Source of the DNA: an uncultured Bacteroidales bacterium
Lineage (GTDB): Bacteria; Bacteroidota; Bacteroidia; Bacteroidales; F082
Assembly (NCBI GenBank): GCA_905234645.1
Contig: CAJOIS010000006.1
Span: forward strand, 1-64,000
Direction of reading: 5' to 3'
DNA length: 64,000 nt
How positions within the stretch are numbered: the stretch's first letter is position 1; the number at the start of each line of letters is the position of its first letter. A program made the translations under genes and the position numbers. Shown piece after piece: positions 39,703 to 49,146 of the stretch. Under the pieces are notes generated by a model. It ran no database searches. It was not told where the DNA came from and saw only the letters and a list, made by a program, of their open reading frames with translations.

Positions 39703-41735
39703 TATTTTAATTCTTTCAACTTTTTCTTAGCAGATTCTGATCCTAGGTCAGCGGCTTTCTGGTACCATTTTTTGGCTTCTTTGATATCCAACTTAGCGCC
39801 TTCCCCGTGTTCGTAGAAATAACCAATGTTTATCATGGCTGTGGTATTTCCTTGTTCTGATGCTTTGAGGTACCATTTCATGGCTTCTTCATAGTTACGC
39901 TTAACGCCATAGCCATTAAAGTACATATATCCTAAATTAGTCTGAGCTGACATATGTCCCTTTTCAGCAGCTTGGCGATACCATTTTACTGCTTCATTAT
40001 AATCTTTGGTTATTCCAATACCATTTTGATACATATAGCCCAAATCCGTCTGCCCTACAGGGTCCCCTTGCTCTGCGGACATGCGGTACCATTTTACCGC
40101 TTCATTATAATCTTGTTTTACTCCGAAACCATTTTTATACAAATAGCCTAAATTGTTCATCCCGTAGGCACTGCCCAAATCTATCGACTTTCTAATAAGT
40201 TCCAAGGCTTTTTCATAATCGACTTCGCCACAGTTCTTTTCTACATATATATCCGACATCCACGCATAAGCATCTCCGTTGTTTTGGTCGATGGCGGCTT
40301 GGAACCATCGACGAGCTTGTTCACAATCTTGCTCCGTTCCCTTGCCTTTGTAATACATTCGTCCGAGCATGACTTGAGCGTTGGCATCACCTGCCTGGGC
40401 GCCTTTGGTGAATTGCTCAAAAGCACGGGTAAAGTCGCATTGGTCGTAATAGGCCTTGCCCTTGGCATAGTAGTCTTCGTTAGACAGGGTGACGTTCACC
40501 TGCTTCCTTTCCCCTTTCACGATAGTCACGGTTTCGACATGGTCGTAGTAGCCATCCTTGCTCAGTTTCAACTGGTGGGGTCCGATGATGAGTTTGTTGA
40601 TGATCTTCGGGGTCTCCCCTTCTTCTTTGCCGTCGATGAAAAGGGTGGCCATGTCGGGGGTGCTCTCCACCACCAGTGAGCCATAGATGGGGATGGGCGG
40701 ATCGAGCCGGACGACCTGGCCGTTCATCTGGTTGGTGATCTCCATGCGGGTCACCGTGGTCTCGTGGTTGGCTTGGCGGCATTCCATCTTGTAATTGCCG
40801 TTGGCGAGGTCGCCGGTCCATGAGCCGATGCCTTTCCTCTCTTCGTTCACCCAAATCTCGGCGTCGGCATCCACTGTGAGGGTCACCCTGGCGAAGTCAG
40901 CCGTCAGTGTCGGCGAAAGCGTGGTAGTCTCGTTGTCGCGTACGACGACACGTTCCGTGTAGGGGGCATACATCTCCCGTGCGATCTTCACCGTATGTTC
41001 GCCGCTTTTCAGGGCTTCGCTCTTACAGGGGGCTTTGCCGATGAAGGCGTTATCGACATACACCGCCGCGTTTTGGACTTCGTTGCCTTTGACCTCGATC
41101 CAGCCGAAGTTGGGCATGAGGGTGATGGTCACGGTCTGTTTGTCGTTGGGGTCGTTCACGGTCACGTTGCCGGCTTCGGGATGGTAGTTGGCGGCTTGCA
41201 CGCGGTAGCTATAGGTGCCGAAATCCATAAGGCGTCGTGCCATACCTTCGGGTGACACGGTCCACACTTGGTCGTTGACTTCGAGCATGGCGTCGGGCGG
41301 GGTGATTTGGAACACCAGGAACTGCTCTCGGGGCACATCCTCCACGATGGTCTTCACCTTGCCGGTGGTGAGCACCATCTCGTAGGTGCGTTCGGCTTCG
41401 ATCTCCACGGGGAACATGTAGTCTCTCAAGCCGCCGAGCTGTTGGTGGAGTATGGTGATCTTACGCAGTCCACGGGGCACCCACACCCAGATCTCCCCTA
41501 CCCTTTGCTGGGTATTCACGATGCCCAAGGCGCCGCCTTCGAACACGAATCCCGTTTCGGTGGTCATCACTTTGATCAGCGCTGCCACCTGCCCGTTCTG
41601 GTCGAAGCGCTTGCCCTCTAAGCTCGACGCGGTGATGTCGGTTGGCAAGGCCCTGAACGACTGCACGGAGATGTTTTGTGCAAAGACTGCGAGAGTTGCG
41701 AAAAGGAAGAAGAGTAAAAAATAATGTCTTTTCAT
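39702..41735 (-). CDS. PEGA-Sel1 protein 4 (677 aa)
   Basis: The chosen start at 41735 (MKRHYFLLFFLFATLAVFAQ) gives a clean signal peptide; an ATG 9 bases earlier adds three residues. Shared N-terminal domain with KRFDQNG in place of the usual KRIDQNG, four PEGA-type units to ~415, then about seven Sel1 repeats to the end. The first two repeats are atypical (DFTRAFEQFTKGAQAGDANA; WMSDIYVEKNCGEVDYEKAL), so this Sel1 block is older or different from those of the other three. Fourteen bases or more separate it from the upstream gene; the downstream gene overlaps its stop by one base. Confidence 0.85.
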   Translation of the reverse strand: MKRHYFLLFFLFATLAVFAQNISVQSFRALPTDITASSLEGKRFDQNGQVAALIKVMTTETGFVFEGGALGIVNTQQRVGEIWVWVPRGLRKITILHQQLGGLRDYMFPVEIEAERTYEMVLTTGKVKTIVEDVPREQFLVFQITPPDAMLEVNDQVWTVSPEGMARRLMDFGTYSYRVQAANYHPEAGNVTVNDPNDKQTVTITLMPNFGWIEVKGNEVQNAAVYVDNAFIGKAPCKSEALKSGEHTVKIAREMYAPYTERVVVRDNETTTLSPTLTADFARVTLTVDADAEIWVNEERKGIGSWTGDLANGNYKMECRQANHETTVTRMEITNQMNGQVVRLDPPIPIYGSLVVESTPDMATLFIDGKEEGETPKIINKLIIGPHQLKLSKDGYYDHVETVTIVKGERKQVNVTLSNEDYYAKGKAYYDQCDFTRAFEQFTKGAQAGDANAQVMLGRMYYKGKGTEQDCEQARRWFQAAIDQNNGDAYAWMSDIYVEKNCGEVDYEKALELIRKSIDLGSAYGMNNLGYLYKNGFGVKQDYNEAVKWYRMSAEQGDPVGQTDLGYMYQNGIGITKDYNEAVKWYRQAAEKGHMSAQTNLGYMYFNGYGVKRNYEEAMKWYLKASEQGNTTAMINIGYFYEHGEGAKLDIKEAKKWYQKAADLGSESAKKKLKELK

Positions 41736-41758
41736 AGAAAACAAAAATTACGTGTTTT

Positions 41759-43606
41759 TTATGGCCAATACTCATCCAAGAAAGACCAACTTAAGCCTAC
41801 AGCCCAGCCGCTACGGGAGACCGACCCGAATTTGCCGGTAAAGAATTCAACATATAGTCCTATTCCAAACAAGGGGTCTGCTCCTGCGTGTATGTATTCC
41901 AATCTGGTAGTCAGAACGGAAGACAATCCTGAGTAGTCCAAGAAACTATAGCCGAGATTCGTGCCAGCGTACAACAGCAACACATCGAAAGGACCAATAC
42001 CGTCATCCGCAATCCTCAAGACGGCTCCGCCGCCCATATCCAAGGACCCGATGCCGTCTCTCGTGCCTCCATTGGGCCATCCGCGGAAATTGCCCTCCAC
42101 TTGCCAACCCACACGTTTATTGATGGAGCCTACGCCGACATTAAAATCCATGCAGAAGCCATTGGAACTGCTGCCGAACGCTACACTCGTCATGTTCAAA
42201 TAGCGAATAGGAATTTGATAGTTGGACTTGCTTGTCTTTTTGTTCGACGAGGAACTTGACGGTTTCGTGGTGGTGGTCTTATTGTTGTTGCCGGTGGTGT
42301 TGTTGGTGGGTTTCGTCGTGGTTTGTGGTTTGGTAGTGGTTTGAGGTTTGGTGGTCAGGGTGGCCTTCACCTCTTTGCGTTCGCCTTTGGCGATGGTGAT
42401 GGTCTCGGTATAGTCGGAATAGCCATCTTTGCTCAGGCTCAGTTTATGCTGTCCGACGAGGATTTCGGGGAAGAAGTTGGGGGTCTCGCCGATCGACTGT
42501 CCGTCGAGGGAGATCTTGGCGAAGTTAGGGGTGCTTTCCACGTTGAGCATGCCATAGATGGGTGTAGGCGGCGTCAGGTTGATGGTCTGGCCGTCCATCT
42601 TGGGGTCGATCTTTTGGGTGGTCACTGACGGTTCGTGGCCTGCCATGCGGCATTCGATGCGGTAGTTGCCTGTGGCCAGGTTGCCGGTCCAGGTGCGGGA
42701 GCCTTTCTTCTCGTCGTTGACGAAGATCTCAGCATTGGCGTTCACCGTGAGGGTGACGTGGGCGAAATTGGCCTTCATGGTGGGGTTGACGGTCACGGTC
42801 TGTTCGTCGCTCACCGACACGCTTTGGGTGAAGGGCTCGTAGAGTTCCTTGACGATTTTCACCGTGTAGTTGCCGCTTTTCAGGTTGCCGCTTTTGCAGG
42901 GTGCCTTGCCGATGTATGCGTTGTCGATATACACGTCGGCCCCTTTGGCGGAGTTCCCTCCCACTTCGACCCAGCCGAAATTGGGTTTCAGGGTGACGGA
43001 GAGTATCTTCTTCTGTTTGGGGTCGTTGACGGTGACGCGTCCCGCTTCGGTGTGGTAGTCGGGGGCTTGCACGCGGTAGGTGTAGGTGCCGAAGTCGACG
43101 AGTTTGCTGGCGGCGCCGTCGGTCACGGGCCATATCTCGTCGTTCACTTCGAGCACGGCGTTTTGGGGGTTGAGTTGGAAGATCAGATACTGTTGGGTAT
43201 AGCTGGGTGTGCCGGTATTGTTGCTGGCTTTTGAGGTCAGCAGCACCATCTCGTAGGTGCGTTCCGCTTCGATGATCACGGGGAATTCATAATTCCGCAG
43301 CACGCCGAAATGTCGGTTCAGGATGGTGATCTTGCGGAGTTTTTGTGGGACCCAGACCCATATCTCGCCATTGCGTTCCTCCACGTCGACGATGCCGAGC
43401 GTGCCGCCTTCGAACGAAAAGCCTGTTTCGGTGGTCACCACTTTGATGAGGGCCGCCACATTGCCGTTTTGGTCGATTTTCCGACCTTCCTTGCTCATGG
43501 TAGTCAAGTCGTTTTGCAGGTATGTAAACGATTTGACCTCAATGCCTTGTGCGTATGCGCTTAGGGCCGCTATGACTAATAAAGCGAGTACGTAGAATCT
43601 TTTCAT
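41759..43606 (-). CDS. PEGA protein with C-terminal barrel-like domain (615 aa), first gene of the operon
   Basis: Signal peptide (MKRFYVLALLVIAALSAYAQ), shared N-terminal domain (MSKEGRKIDQNGNVAALIKV), four PEGA-type units to ~415, a long Thr/Lys/Asn low-complexity linker (~420-475, with repeated TTKPQ and runs of Ser), then ~480-615 a strand-rich domain (VAFGSSSNGFCMDFNVGVGS, LLLYAGTNLGYSFLD, GWAVGLSWSFLDEYW). It has its own -7 box at 43633-43640 and is the first of about nine closely spaced genes ending at 27150. The linker suggests the barrel and PEGA stack are held apart. Confidence 0.85.
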   Translation of the reverse strand: MKRFYVLALLVIAALSAYAQGIEVKSFTYLQNDLTTMSKEGRKIDQNGNVAALIKVVTTETGFSFEGGTLGIVDVEERNGEIWVWVPQKLRKITILNRHFGVLRNYEFPVIIEAERTYEMVLLTSKASNNTGTPSYTQQYLIFQLNPQNAVLEVNDEIWPVTDGAASKLVDFGTYTYRVQAPDYHTEAGRVTVNDPKQKKILSVTLKPNFGWVEVGGNSAKGADVYIDNAYIGKAPCKSGNLKSGNYTVKIVKELYEPFTQSVSVSDEQTVTVNPTMKANFAHVTLTVNANAEIFVNDEKKGSRTWTGNLATGNYRIECRMAGHEPSVTTQKIDPKMDGQTINLTPPTPIYGMLNVESTPNFAKISLDGQSIGETPNFFPEILVGQHKLSLSKDGYSDYTETITIAKGERKEVKATLTTKPQTTTKPQTTTKPTNNTTGNNNKTTTTKPSSSSSNKKTSKSNYQIPIRYLNMTSVAFGSSSNGFCMDFNVGVGSINKRVGWQVEGNFRGWPNGGTRDGIGSLDMGGGAVLRIADDGIGPFDVLLLYAGTNLGYSFLDYSGLSSVLTTRLEYIHAGADPLFGIGLYVEFFTGKFGSVSRSGWAVGLSWSFLDEYWP

Positions 43607-43632
43607 AAGTGCCGTCTATATATAATAGGGCA

Positions 43633-43640
43633 CAAAGATA
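43633..43640 (-). promoter_or_regulatory. -7 promoter box for the 43.6-27.1 kb PEGA operon
   Basis: TATCTTTG on the minus strand, exact consensus, 26 bases before the ATG at 43606. It is the only exact box found upstream of the nine-gene run. Confidence 0.65.
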
Positions 43641-43680
43641 AGAATAATCATCCGAAAAACAAAGAAAGAATTACAAAGGT

Positions 43681-45867
43681 TTACCTTTTCCAGCAACCGC
43701 CCAGTCCCAGCTTCACTTCGATGGTTTGGAAGTTGGTGGTGAGGACGTCGAGGCTGGCGGTGAAGCCCTTCAAGTTGAGTTGCAAGCCAGCGGAGAGATC
43801 CAAGCCGACGAAGCTCTCGGCGCTCACCTTCACCAGGTCGCCATCGGTGGTCTCCCAGGTGTTACAACGGTAGTCGCCTCCCAGACCGAAACGGTAGAAA
43901 AGTGGTCCATCGCCGGCCTTCAGCACCACTCCGCCCAGCAAGGAGAACCGGGTGGTGTAGGTAACACCGGTGTAGTTCGGATAATAGCCGTCGACCAGTC
44001 CGTTGGCATCGGTGGTCTTGGTGAAGTTCATCGCGTCGAAGTTGAAGTTGCTCGAAGCGGTTGCAAACCATCCTATCTCGTCCACTGCGCCCACGGTAAA
44101 CCCGAAGGAAATCAAAGGACTCAAGTCATAGGCGACGTCGGCAGTGGCAAAGCCCACACCATACTTCAAGAAGTCGGTAACGGTCTCGGCCATGAGCACC
44201 AAATGATGCGAGGTCGTCCCTCCGTTCTTCATCACATCGATGCTCTTGTCGGCGAATTTCTTGCCGCGCTCGGCGTGAACCTTATGAGGGCCATAAGGCA
44301 GGTCGATGCTTACCGGTGAGTTGCCCACCTTCTTGCCGTCGACCATGATCACATCGCCGGAGCGGTCGGTGGTGATGGTGATCAGCCGCCCGAATTCGAA
44401 CAGCATCTCTTGTCCGTTTTGGGAGTATTCGTTGATGTTGACACTCTTCTCCACATTGACGCCATTGCGCGTCACCCGGATGGTGTGCGAGCCGAAGCTG
44501 AGCGGGAGCTCACAGGGGGTAGTCCCTTCATAGTGTCCGTCCACATACACTTGGTCGCCCGAGCGGTCGGTCTTCACAAACACACTGCGGCCTGTGCTGA
44601 GTTTCTCGTTGACATTCAAGGTCTTGCCTTCTTCGATGGTAATCGTCTTGGAGATGGTGGCATAACCTTGTTTCTCCAGTTTCAAGGTGTGTTCACCGAT
44701 GAGGATGGCGTTGAATTGCTTGGGGGTCTGGCCCATATCATTGCCGTCGATGGTGATCTTGGCCATCGTCGGGTTGGAGTTCACCACCAAGGTGCCGTTG
44801 ATGGGTGTAGGGGGATCCAAGGTGATGGTCTCGCCGCTCATATGGTCGGTGATGGTCTTCTGCACTGTCGAGTTGCGGTGGTTCTTCTGCCGGCATTCGA
44901 TGAGGTAGCTGCCTGCCTCGAGGTCGCCGGTCCAGCTGCGCATGCCTTTCTTCTCGTTGTTCACCCAGATCTCGGCGTCGGAATCCACTCTCAGGGTGAT
45001 GGTGGAGAAGTTGGCGTCGAGGTCCACCTTCAGGTTGAAGGTCTCCCCGTCCCTGATGGTCACCATGCGGTCGTAGGCCTTGTATTTGGCGCTTACGACA
45101 CGGACCTTATGTTGGCCGCTGGACAGTTTCATGGGATTACGGAGCGCATCGGAGGCGTTGGCGTTGTCGACATAGATGGAAGTGTTGTTCAAGACGCTGA
45201 GGTTGCCGTCGATTTTCAGGTAACCGAAGGCGGGCTGTAGCTTGATTTCTTTCGCGACGGTGTTATCAGGGTCGTTCACCATGATTTTGCCGGCTTCGGT
45301 ATGGTAATCCTTGGCTTCGATACGGTATTCATGTTGTCCGAACTCGACACGGTTGGAGGCCACGCCGTCGGTCACCTGCCAGGGGATGTCGTCGACGGTG
45401 ACGATGGCGTCTTTTGGAGTGACGGTGAACATCAGAAACTGCTGGGTGATGACGGGACCGCCGCCTGTTCCTGGGCCGACCGGAGCGGTTTCAAGCACCA
45501 TCTCGTAGGTGCGTTCCGCCTCAATCTCAATGGGGAACATGTAGTCGCGCAGCACGCCCAGCTGGGGATGTTTTACGGTGATCTTCCTGGAGGCACGGGG
45601 CAGCCATATCCAGACCTCGCCGTTTTCCTGTTTGGTGTGCAGGATGCCGAGGGTACCTCCCTCAAAGGTGAAGCCGGTTTCGGTGGTCATCATCTTGATG
45701 ATGGCAGCCACTTGTCCGTTCTGGTCTATCCTCTTGCAGTCAGGCCGGCTGGCAGTCATATCCATCGGCAGCGCCCTGAACGACGCCACTTTCATTTTCT
45801 GTACCCCTTGTGCGCACAATGCCATCGTCAGCATTGTCAAAGCCACGAATAAAAATCCCTTTTTCAT
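43681..45867 (-). CDS. PEGA protein with six PEGA-type units and barrel-like C-terminus (728 aa)
   Basis: Signal peptide 1-19 (MKKGFLFVALTMLTMALCAQ), shared N-terminal domain with TASRPDCKRIDQNG, then six PEGA-type units, two more than usual. The two additional units, RSVFVKTDRSGDQVYVDGHY and RLITITTDRSGDVIMVDGKK, are the closest to the canonical PEGA motif (VYVDG...GTTPCELPLSFGSHTIRV). Residues ~560-728 are strand-rich (YDLSPLISFGFTVGAV, FYRFGLGGDYRCNTW, KLGLGGCWK) and similar to the C-terminus of the 36395-37990 protein. It lies 44 bases downstream of the LPP20/NTF2-like gene and ends the 49.1-43.7 kb unit. Confidence 0.85.
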   Translation of the reverse strand: MKKGFLFVALTMLTMALCAQGVQKMKVASFRALPMDMTASRPDCKRIDQNGQVAAIIKMMTTETGFTFEGGTLGILHTKQENGEVWIWLPRASRKITVKHPQLGVLRDYMFPIEIEAERTYEMVLETAPVGPGTGGGPVITQQFLMFTVTPKDAIVTVDDIPWQVTDGVASNRVEFGQHEYRIEAKDYHTEAGKIMVNDPDNTVAKEIKLQPAFGYLKIDGNLSVLNNTSIYVDNANASDALRNPMKLSSGQHKVRVVSAKYKAYDRMVTIRDGETFNLKVDLDANFSTITLRVDSDAEIWVNNEKKGMRSWTGDLEAGSYLIECRQKNHRNSTVQKTITDHMSGETITLDPPTPINGTLVVNSNPTMAKITIDGNDMGQTPKQFNAILIGEHTLKLEKQGYATISKTITIEEGKTLNVNEKLSTGRSVFVKTDRSGDQVYVDGHYEGTTPCELPLSFGSHTIRVTRNGVNVEKSVNINEYSQNGQEMLFEFGRLITITTDRSGDVIMVDGKKVGNSPVSIDLPYGPHKVHAERGKKFADKSIDVMKNGGTTSHHLVLMAETVTDFLKYGVGFATADVAYDLSPLISFGFTVGAVDEIGWFATASSNFNFDAMNFTKTTDANGLVDGYYPNYTGVTYTTRFSLLGGVVLKAGDGPLFYRFGLGGDYRCNTWETTDGDLVKVSAESFVGLDLSAGLQLNLKGFTASLDVLTTNFQTIEVKLGLGGCWKR

Positions 45868-45880
45868 AAAAAAACTTCTT

Positions 45881-45908
45881 ACTTCTGTCTTCTAACTTCT
45901 GTCTTCTT
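45881..45908. repeat. Short 14-bp tandem duplication in the intergenic gap
   Basis: ACTTCTGTCTTCTA at 45881-45894 is followed by ACTTCTGTCTTCTT at 45895-45908. It makes the leader of the downstream PEGA gene purine-rich on the mRNA strand (GAAGACAGAAGT), which may serve ribosome access. Confidence 0.5.
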
Positions 45909-45911
45909 TTC

Positions 45912-47726
45912 TCAAAACACCCCCATGTCATACCATCCGAAATTCGGGTCCTTGTCGGGCTGCCAGGTTCTCACCTTGATGACGGGCATATCGGGGTTGT
46001 TGAGGTCGACCATGATGAACAGGTAGCCGCTGTCGCCGTAGTTGTCGGAATAGTAGTCCTGACGGATCTGGATGCCATACACCTCTCCATAGTCGCCGCC
46101 GGCTTTCACGATGTCGTTGTCGGCAAAGCGGATGTTGATGTATTCCTTGCTATTGAAGCTATGTTGCAGGTGTTGGATGTATTCCGTCTTGGAAAAGCGG
46201 TTGTATTTGATGATCTGGTTGTCGAGGTAGCGTGTGCGTTCCTCCTTGCTTTGGTAGTTGGTCTTTTTGACCACGGTGCCGGTGATGATGAGGGCGTTGT
46301 CGTCGAAGATTTCGCTGAGGTAGTCGAGGCGTTTCAGTGCGAAGGCGGTCTTGTAGTTCTCGAGGAATTCGGTAAGGACCACGCGGGCTTTCTCGCTATA
46401 GTCGCTCCGTTTCAGGATGTCTTCGGAGGCGGTTTTTTCGAGGCCGAAGGCAACGCAACGGATCTTCTTGTTGTTGTCGAAGGTGAAGTTGACGTTTTCG
46501 ACGAATTTGCGCTTGTTGTTCTTGAAGCTGAAGCTCATGGGGATGCTGCGGCAGAGCACCTCGTTGCCGTCCTTGATATAGCTGAGTTGGGGCTCGCTAA
46601 CGAGACGGGCCTGGCCATAGTTGATCAGCGAGTTGAACATCTCGGCTCCTTCGGGGGTGAAATAATGCGTGACGGAGCTATAGGCTTTGTTCCTGATGGC
46701 ATTGGTGATGTCGTTCATGATGCTCTCGTAGGGTTTCACTTCGTCATCAGACAAGGTTGAAATCGAATTCGCATAGGGGGAAGTTACAATATCACCACCC
46801 GATGGTTGGCCGGGTCCTGGTTTGGGTTTAAGCATAGGAATGTCGTCGCCTGTCACGTTGATGGTGGCTTTGTTGAAGTTGAAGCCTTTCATCACCTCCA
46901 CGACGGTCTCCACCTCATGGTCGAGTCGTGCTTGACCTTCATATTCGTATTCGCATTTGATCTTCAGGTTGTCGGTCGATACGCCGGGGTACATCTCCAT
47001 GGTGCCGATGCCGTCGACGGCCGAGTAAATGTTGCTTTGTCCCCTACCGTCGAAGTAGGTATAGTCGAGTCGGCTCACGGGAGCACCTTTGTAAGTGATG
47101 CGGAGGGTGACGAACTCGCCGTCGACTTTTTGTTTTTGCACTTTGATATTCGAGAAGATATCGTTCATCTGGTTGGGAATCCAAGTCTTCATGTGGATTC
47201 CGGGTTCGGGTGAAGGCATCTGGGCTGAGTTCGGCAAGCTGGTGAGCAGGCAGTAGGCCCAGTAGTAGTCTTTCAATGCCTCGTCGATATTGCCTTTCTT
47301 TTCGGCGACTTGGGCGAACTTCACATAGTCGTTGACCTTGGTTTTGCGGTTCTCGAAGAATTTGTTCTTTTCGGAGACTTTCACATAGCGGAGCACGTGG
47401 GCATCGGGTTCCTGTGAGATCTCGATTTTCATGGTGCTGTCGAGGGTGACCTGTGAGTAGGTCTTCATCACGGAGCGGACAGCGGAGTGTGAATCGATGT
47501 CGCCGTCAGAAATCACCTCTTCTTCGATGTGGGAGAATTCACTTTCGATGCTCACGCAAATCTGTTCCACCACCTGTTGGAGAGCTTGCTGGTTGGCCTG
47601 TTTATAGGTCTTGCCGCGTCCTTCACCCCAAAGATATTCTTTGCTGTTTTTAATTTCGCTGACGCTTTGGGCTGCCATCAGCATGGGGAACGTTACAACC
47701 AAAAGAGACAGTAAAAAACGTTTCAT
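45912..47726 (-). CDS. Secreted LPP20-like / NTF2-like protein, long form A (604 aa)
   Basis: Signal peptide 1-20 (MKRFLLSLLVVTFPMLMAAQ), then residues ~20-110 resemble an LPP20-type domain (KNSKEYLWGEGRGKTYKQAN, QALQQVVEQICVSI), a helical TPR-like stretch (KFAQVAEKKGNIDEALKDYY), a middle beta region with KVQKQKVDGEFVTLRITYKG and GIGTMEMYPGVSTDN, and a C-terminal half (~330-604) with two NTF2-like parts (ITNAIRNKAYSSVTHYFTPE; FLENYKTAFALKRLDYLSEI) ending NPDMPVIKVRTW...FGWYDMG. It is a full-length paralogue of 49147-50841; the protein at 50979-51848 corresponds to its C-terminal half only. No enzyme is recognised; its constant company is PEGA genes. Confidence 0.75.
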   Translation of the reverse strand: MKRFLLSLLVVTFPMLMAAQSVSEIKNSKEYLWGEGRGKTYKQANQQALQQVVEQICVSIESEFSHIEEEVISDGDIDSHSAVRSVMKTYSQVTLDSTMKIEISQEPDAHVLRYVKVSEKNKFFENRKTKVNDYVKFAQVAEKKGNIDEALKDYYWAYCLLTSLPNSAQMPSPEPGIHMKTWIPNQMNDIFSNIKVQKQKVDGEFVTLRITYKGAPVSRLDYTYFDGRGQSNIYSAVDGIGTMEMYPGVSTDNLKIKCEYEYEGQARLDHEVETVVEVMKGFNFNKATINVTGDDIPMLKPKPGPGQPSGGDIVTSPYANSISTLSDDEVKPYESIMNDITNAIRNKAYSSVTHYFTPEGAEMFNSLINYGQARLVSEPQLSYIKDGNEVLCRSIPMSFSFKNNKRKFVENVNFTFDNNKKIRCVAFGLEKTASEDILKRSDYSEKARVVLTEFLENYKTAFALKRLDYLSEIFDDNALIITGTVVKKTNYQSKEERTRYLDNQIIKYNRFSKTEYIQHLQHSFNSKEYINIRFADNDIVKAGGDYGEVYGIQIRQDYYSDNYGDSGYLFIMVDLNNPDMPVIKVRTWQPDKDPNFGWYDMGVF

Positions 47727-47758
47727 ATTGTCGAAAAGCTTAAATCGTTGTTAATCCA

Positions 47759-48400
47759 TTAATACCTGACGGGTTCTTTGGCAAAGTTGGAGAATTGTGA
47801 GGAATACTTGCTGGCCAGGTCGCTTTCCCTAGCGGAGTTCACCAAGGCACGTTGGCGTGCCATCGAGGCGGCTTCTTCGTTCACGATGCAGAAGACCTTG
47901 ACTTCGTATTTGTCGTTGCCTTTCTGGTTTTTGCCAATGTTACGGAAAATGGTAAAGGATTCCTTGATTTGGCCAGTGATCTCTTTGGCAACCTGGGATT
48001 GGTAGGAAGCGTAAAAACGTTCCATTTCCTTGGCGTCGCCATCTTTGATCTCGCTTGACAGTTCGTTTTCGATGCTGCCTTTCAAGTAGGAGCTGGCGGA
48101 TTCGGCATATTTTCCCTGCGCAGATTGCAAAGCCTTTCTCGATCCGAGGTTCAGGCTGGAGGTAATCGCTTCTCCGATCACTTCGACGGCATCATCGTCC
48201 TCGAGTTTCTGGTAGTGGTCCAACAGGGCTACTTCGAGGGTTTTTGATCCTTCGATTTTCCATCCCTCTTTTTTGAGCTCCTTCAGTTTGGTGTTGGCCA
48301 TGTTTTGGCGGGCCTTATCCATGGGTGAGAGTGAGGAGCAGCTGGGCAGGGCCATGATGACGACGATGGCTGCCAATAGGATTGTGTAAAGTTTTTTCAT
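47759..48400 (-). CDS. Lipoprotein, LPP20-operon neighbour (213 aa)
   Basis: Lipoprotein signal with ALPSCSS (Cys at residue ~21) and a mature part that is largely helical: KELKKEGWKIEGSKTLEVAL, LLDHYQKLEDDDAVEVIGEA, SSLNLGSRKALQSAQGKYAE, then YEVKVFCIVNEEAASMARQR. The pattern of short Ala-rich helices around a two-strand core is similar to LPP20/LpoB-like lipoproteins. It is probably anchored in the outer membrane facing the periplasm. It lies between the regulatory-domain gene (21 bases) and the LPP20/NTF2 gene (32 bases) in one transcription unit. Confidence 0.7.
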   Translation of the reverse strand: MKKLYTILLAAIVVIMALPSCSSLSPMDKARQNMANTKLKELKKEGWKIEGSKTLEVALLDHYQKLEDDDAVEVIGEAITSSLNLGSRKALQSAQGKYAESASSYLKGSIENELSSEIKDGDAKEMERFYASYQSQVAKEITGQIKESFTIFRNIGKNQKGNDKYEVKVFCIVNEEAASMARQRALVNSARESDLASKYSSQFSNFAKEPVRY

Positions 48401-48421
48401 ATGAATTTGATTTTATTGATA

Positions 48422-49087
48422 CTATTTTTCGAGTTTGGAGATGGTGGATTGGATTTGTTTGATCTGGTCGGTGAAGTCGGAGCCTTCGTAGCCGTCGATG
48501 GTGCGGTACATTTGAAGGGCCAAACGGTAGTAGTCGAGGGCAGCGTCGTTCATCTTCAATTCCAGGTAATAGTCGCCGAAATAGAGGCACGACTCGATGA
48601 AGCCCAGTCCCTTGAAGAGGAAGTCGAATTCGTATTCGCTGGTGGAGCCGACGGACACGTCATTGTTACTCATGGGGTTGAGCGCGTCGTCACGGTTTAG
48701 GTAGGCTTCCTGCAGGGAGGCGTAATAGCTGTTCCGTGCCTCCGATATCATGGTCTCGGGGGCCAGGTAGATCGTCATGGTGTCGTTTCGGGTCAGGGTC
48801 CACCCTTCTTGCAGGATGGGATAGTTGACCACTTCGTAGCCTTTTTTGTTGACGCGCATGCCACGGATCACATCGCCTGGATGGTTTTGGTCGAACTCCA
48901 GCAGGAACACGCCATTGGCGTTGCTGATGGCAGAGGGGCTATTGGGGATGGAGGGCACGGTCACCAGCACCCCGGCCACGGGGTTGCCGTTGGAGTTCAT
49001 CTCCACCACACGGCCATATTGTACGGTCTGGGCGGTAGCGGCAATCACCATGAAAGCCATGACGACGAGAAAAACCAGTTTTTTCAT
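48422..49087 (-). CDS. Secreted carboxypeptidase-regulatory-like protein (221 aa)
   Basis: Signal peptide 1-19, residues ~22-100 a carboxypeptidase regulatory-like (beta-sandwich) domain (GRVVEMNSNGNPVAGVLVTV, ISNANGVFLLEF, VNKKGYEVVNYPI), then a helical TPR-like C-terminal part (~115-221: FKGLGFIESCLYFGDYYLEL, ALDYYRLALQMYRTI). No catalytic residues. The domain usually serves as a structural or binding module at the N-terminus of outer-membrane receptors. It is the first gene of the 49.1-43.7 kb unit, with a -7 box 24 bases before its ATG. Confidence 0.75.
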   Translation of the reverse strand: MKKLVFLVVMAFMVIAATAQTVQYGRVVEMNSNGNPVAGVLVTVPSIPNSPSAISNANGVFLLEFDQNHPGDVIRGMRVNKKGYEVVNYPILQEGWTLTRNDTMTIYLAPETMISEARNSYYASLQEAYLNRDDALNPMSNNDVSVGSTSEYEFDFLFKGLGFIESCLYFGDYYLELKMNDAALDYYRLALQMYRTIDGYEGSDFTDQIKQIQSTISKLEK

Positions 49088-49110
49088 AGTTTTTTAAAAT
49101 AATAAGCCAG

Positions 49111-49118
49111 CAAAGATA
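49111..49118 (-). promoter_or_regulatory. -7 promoter box for the 49.1-43.7 kb unit
   Basis: TATCTTTG on the minus strand, exact consensus, 23 bases between the box and the ATG at 49087. Confidence 0.65.
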
Positions 49119-49146
49119 TAAAAAAATTCGAAAACAAATAAAAACT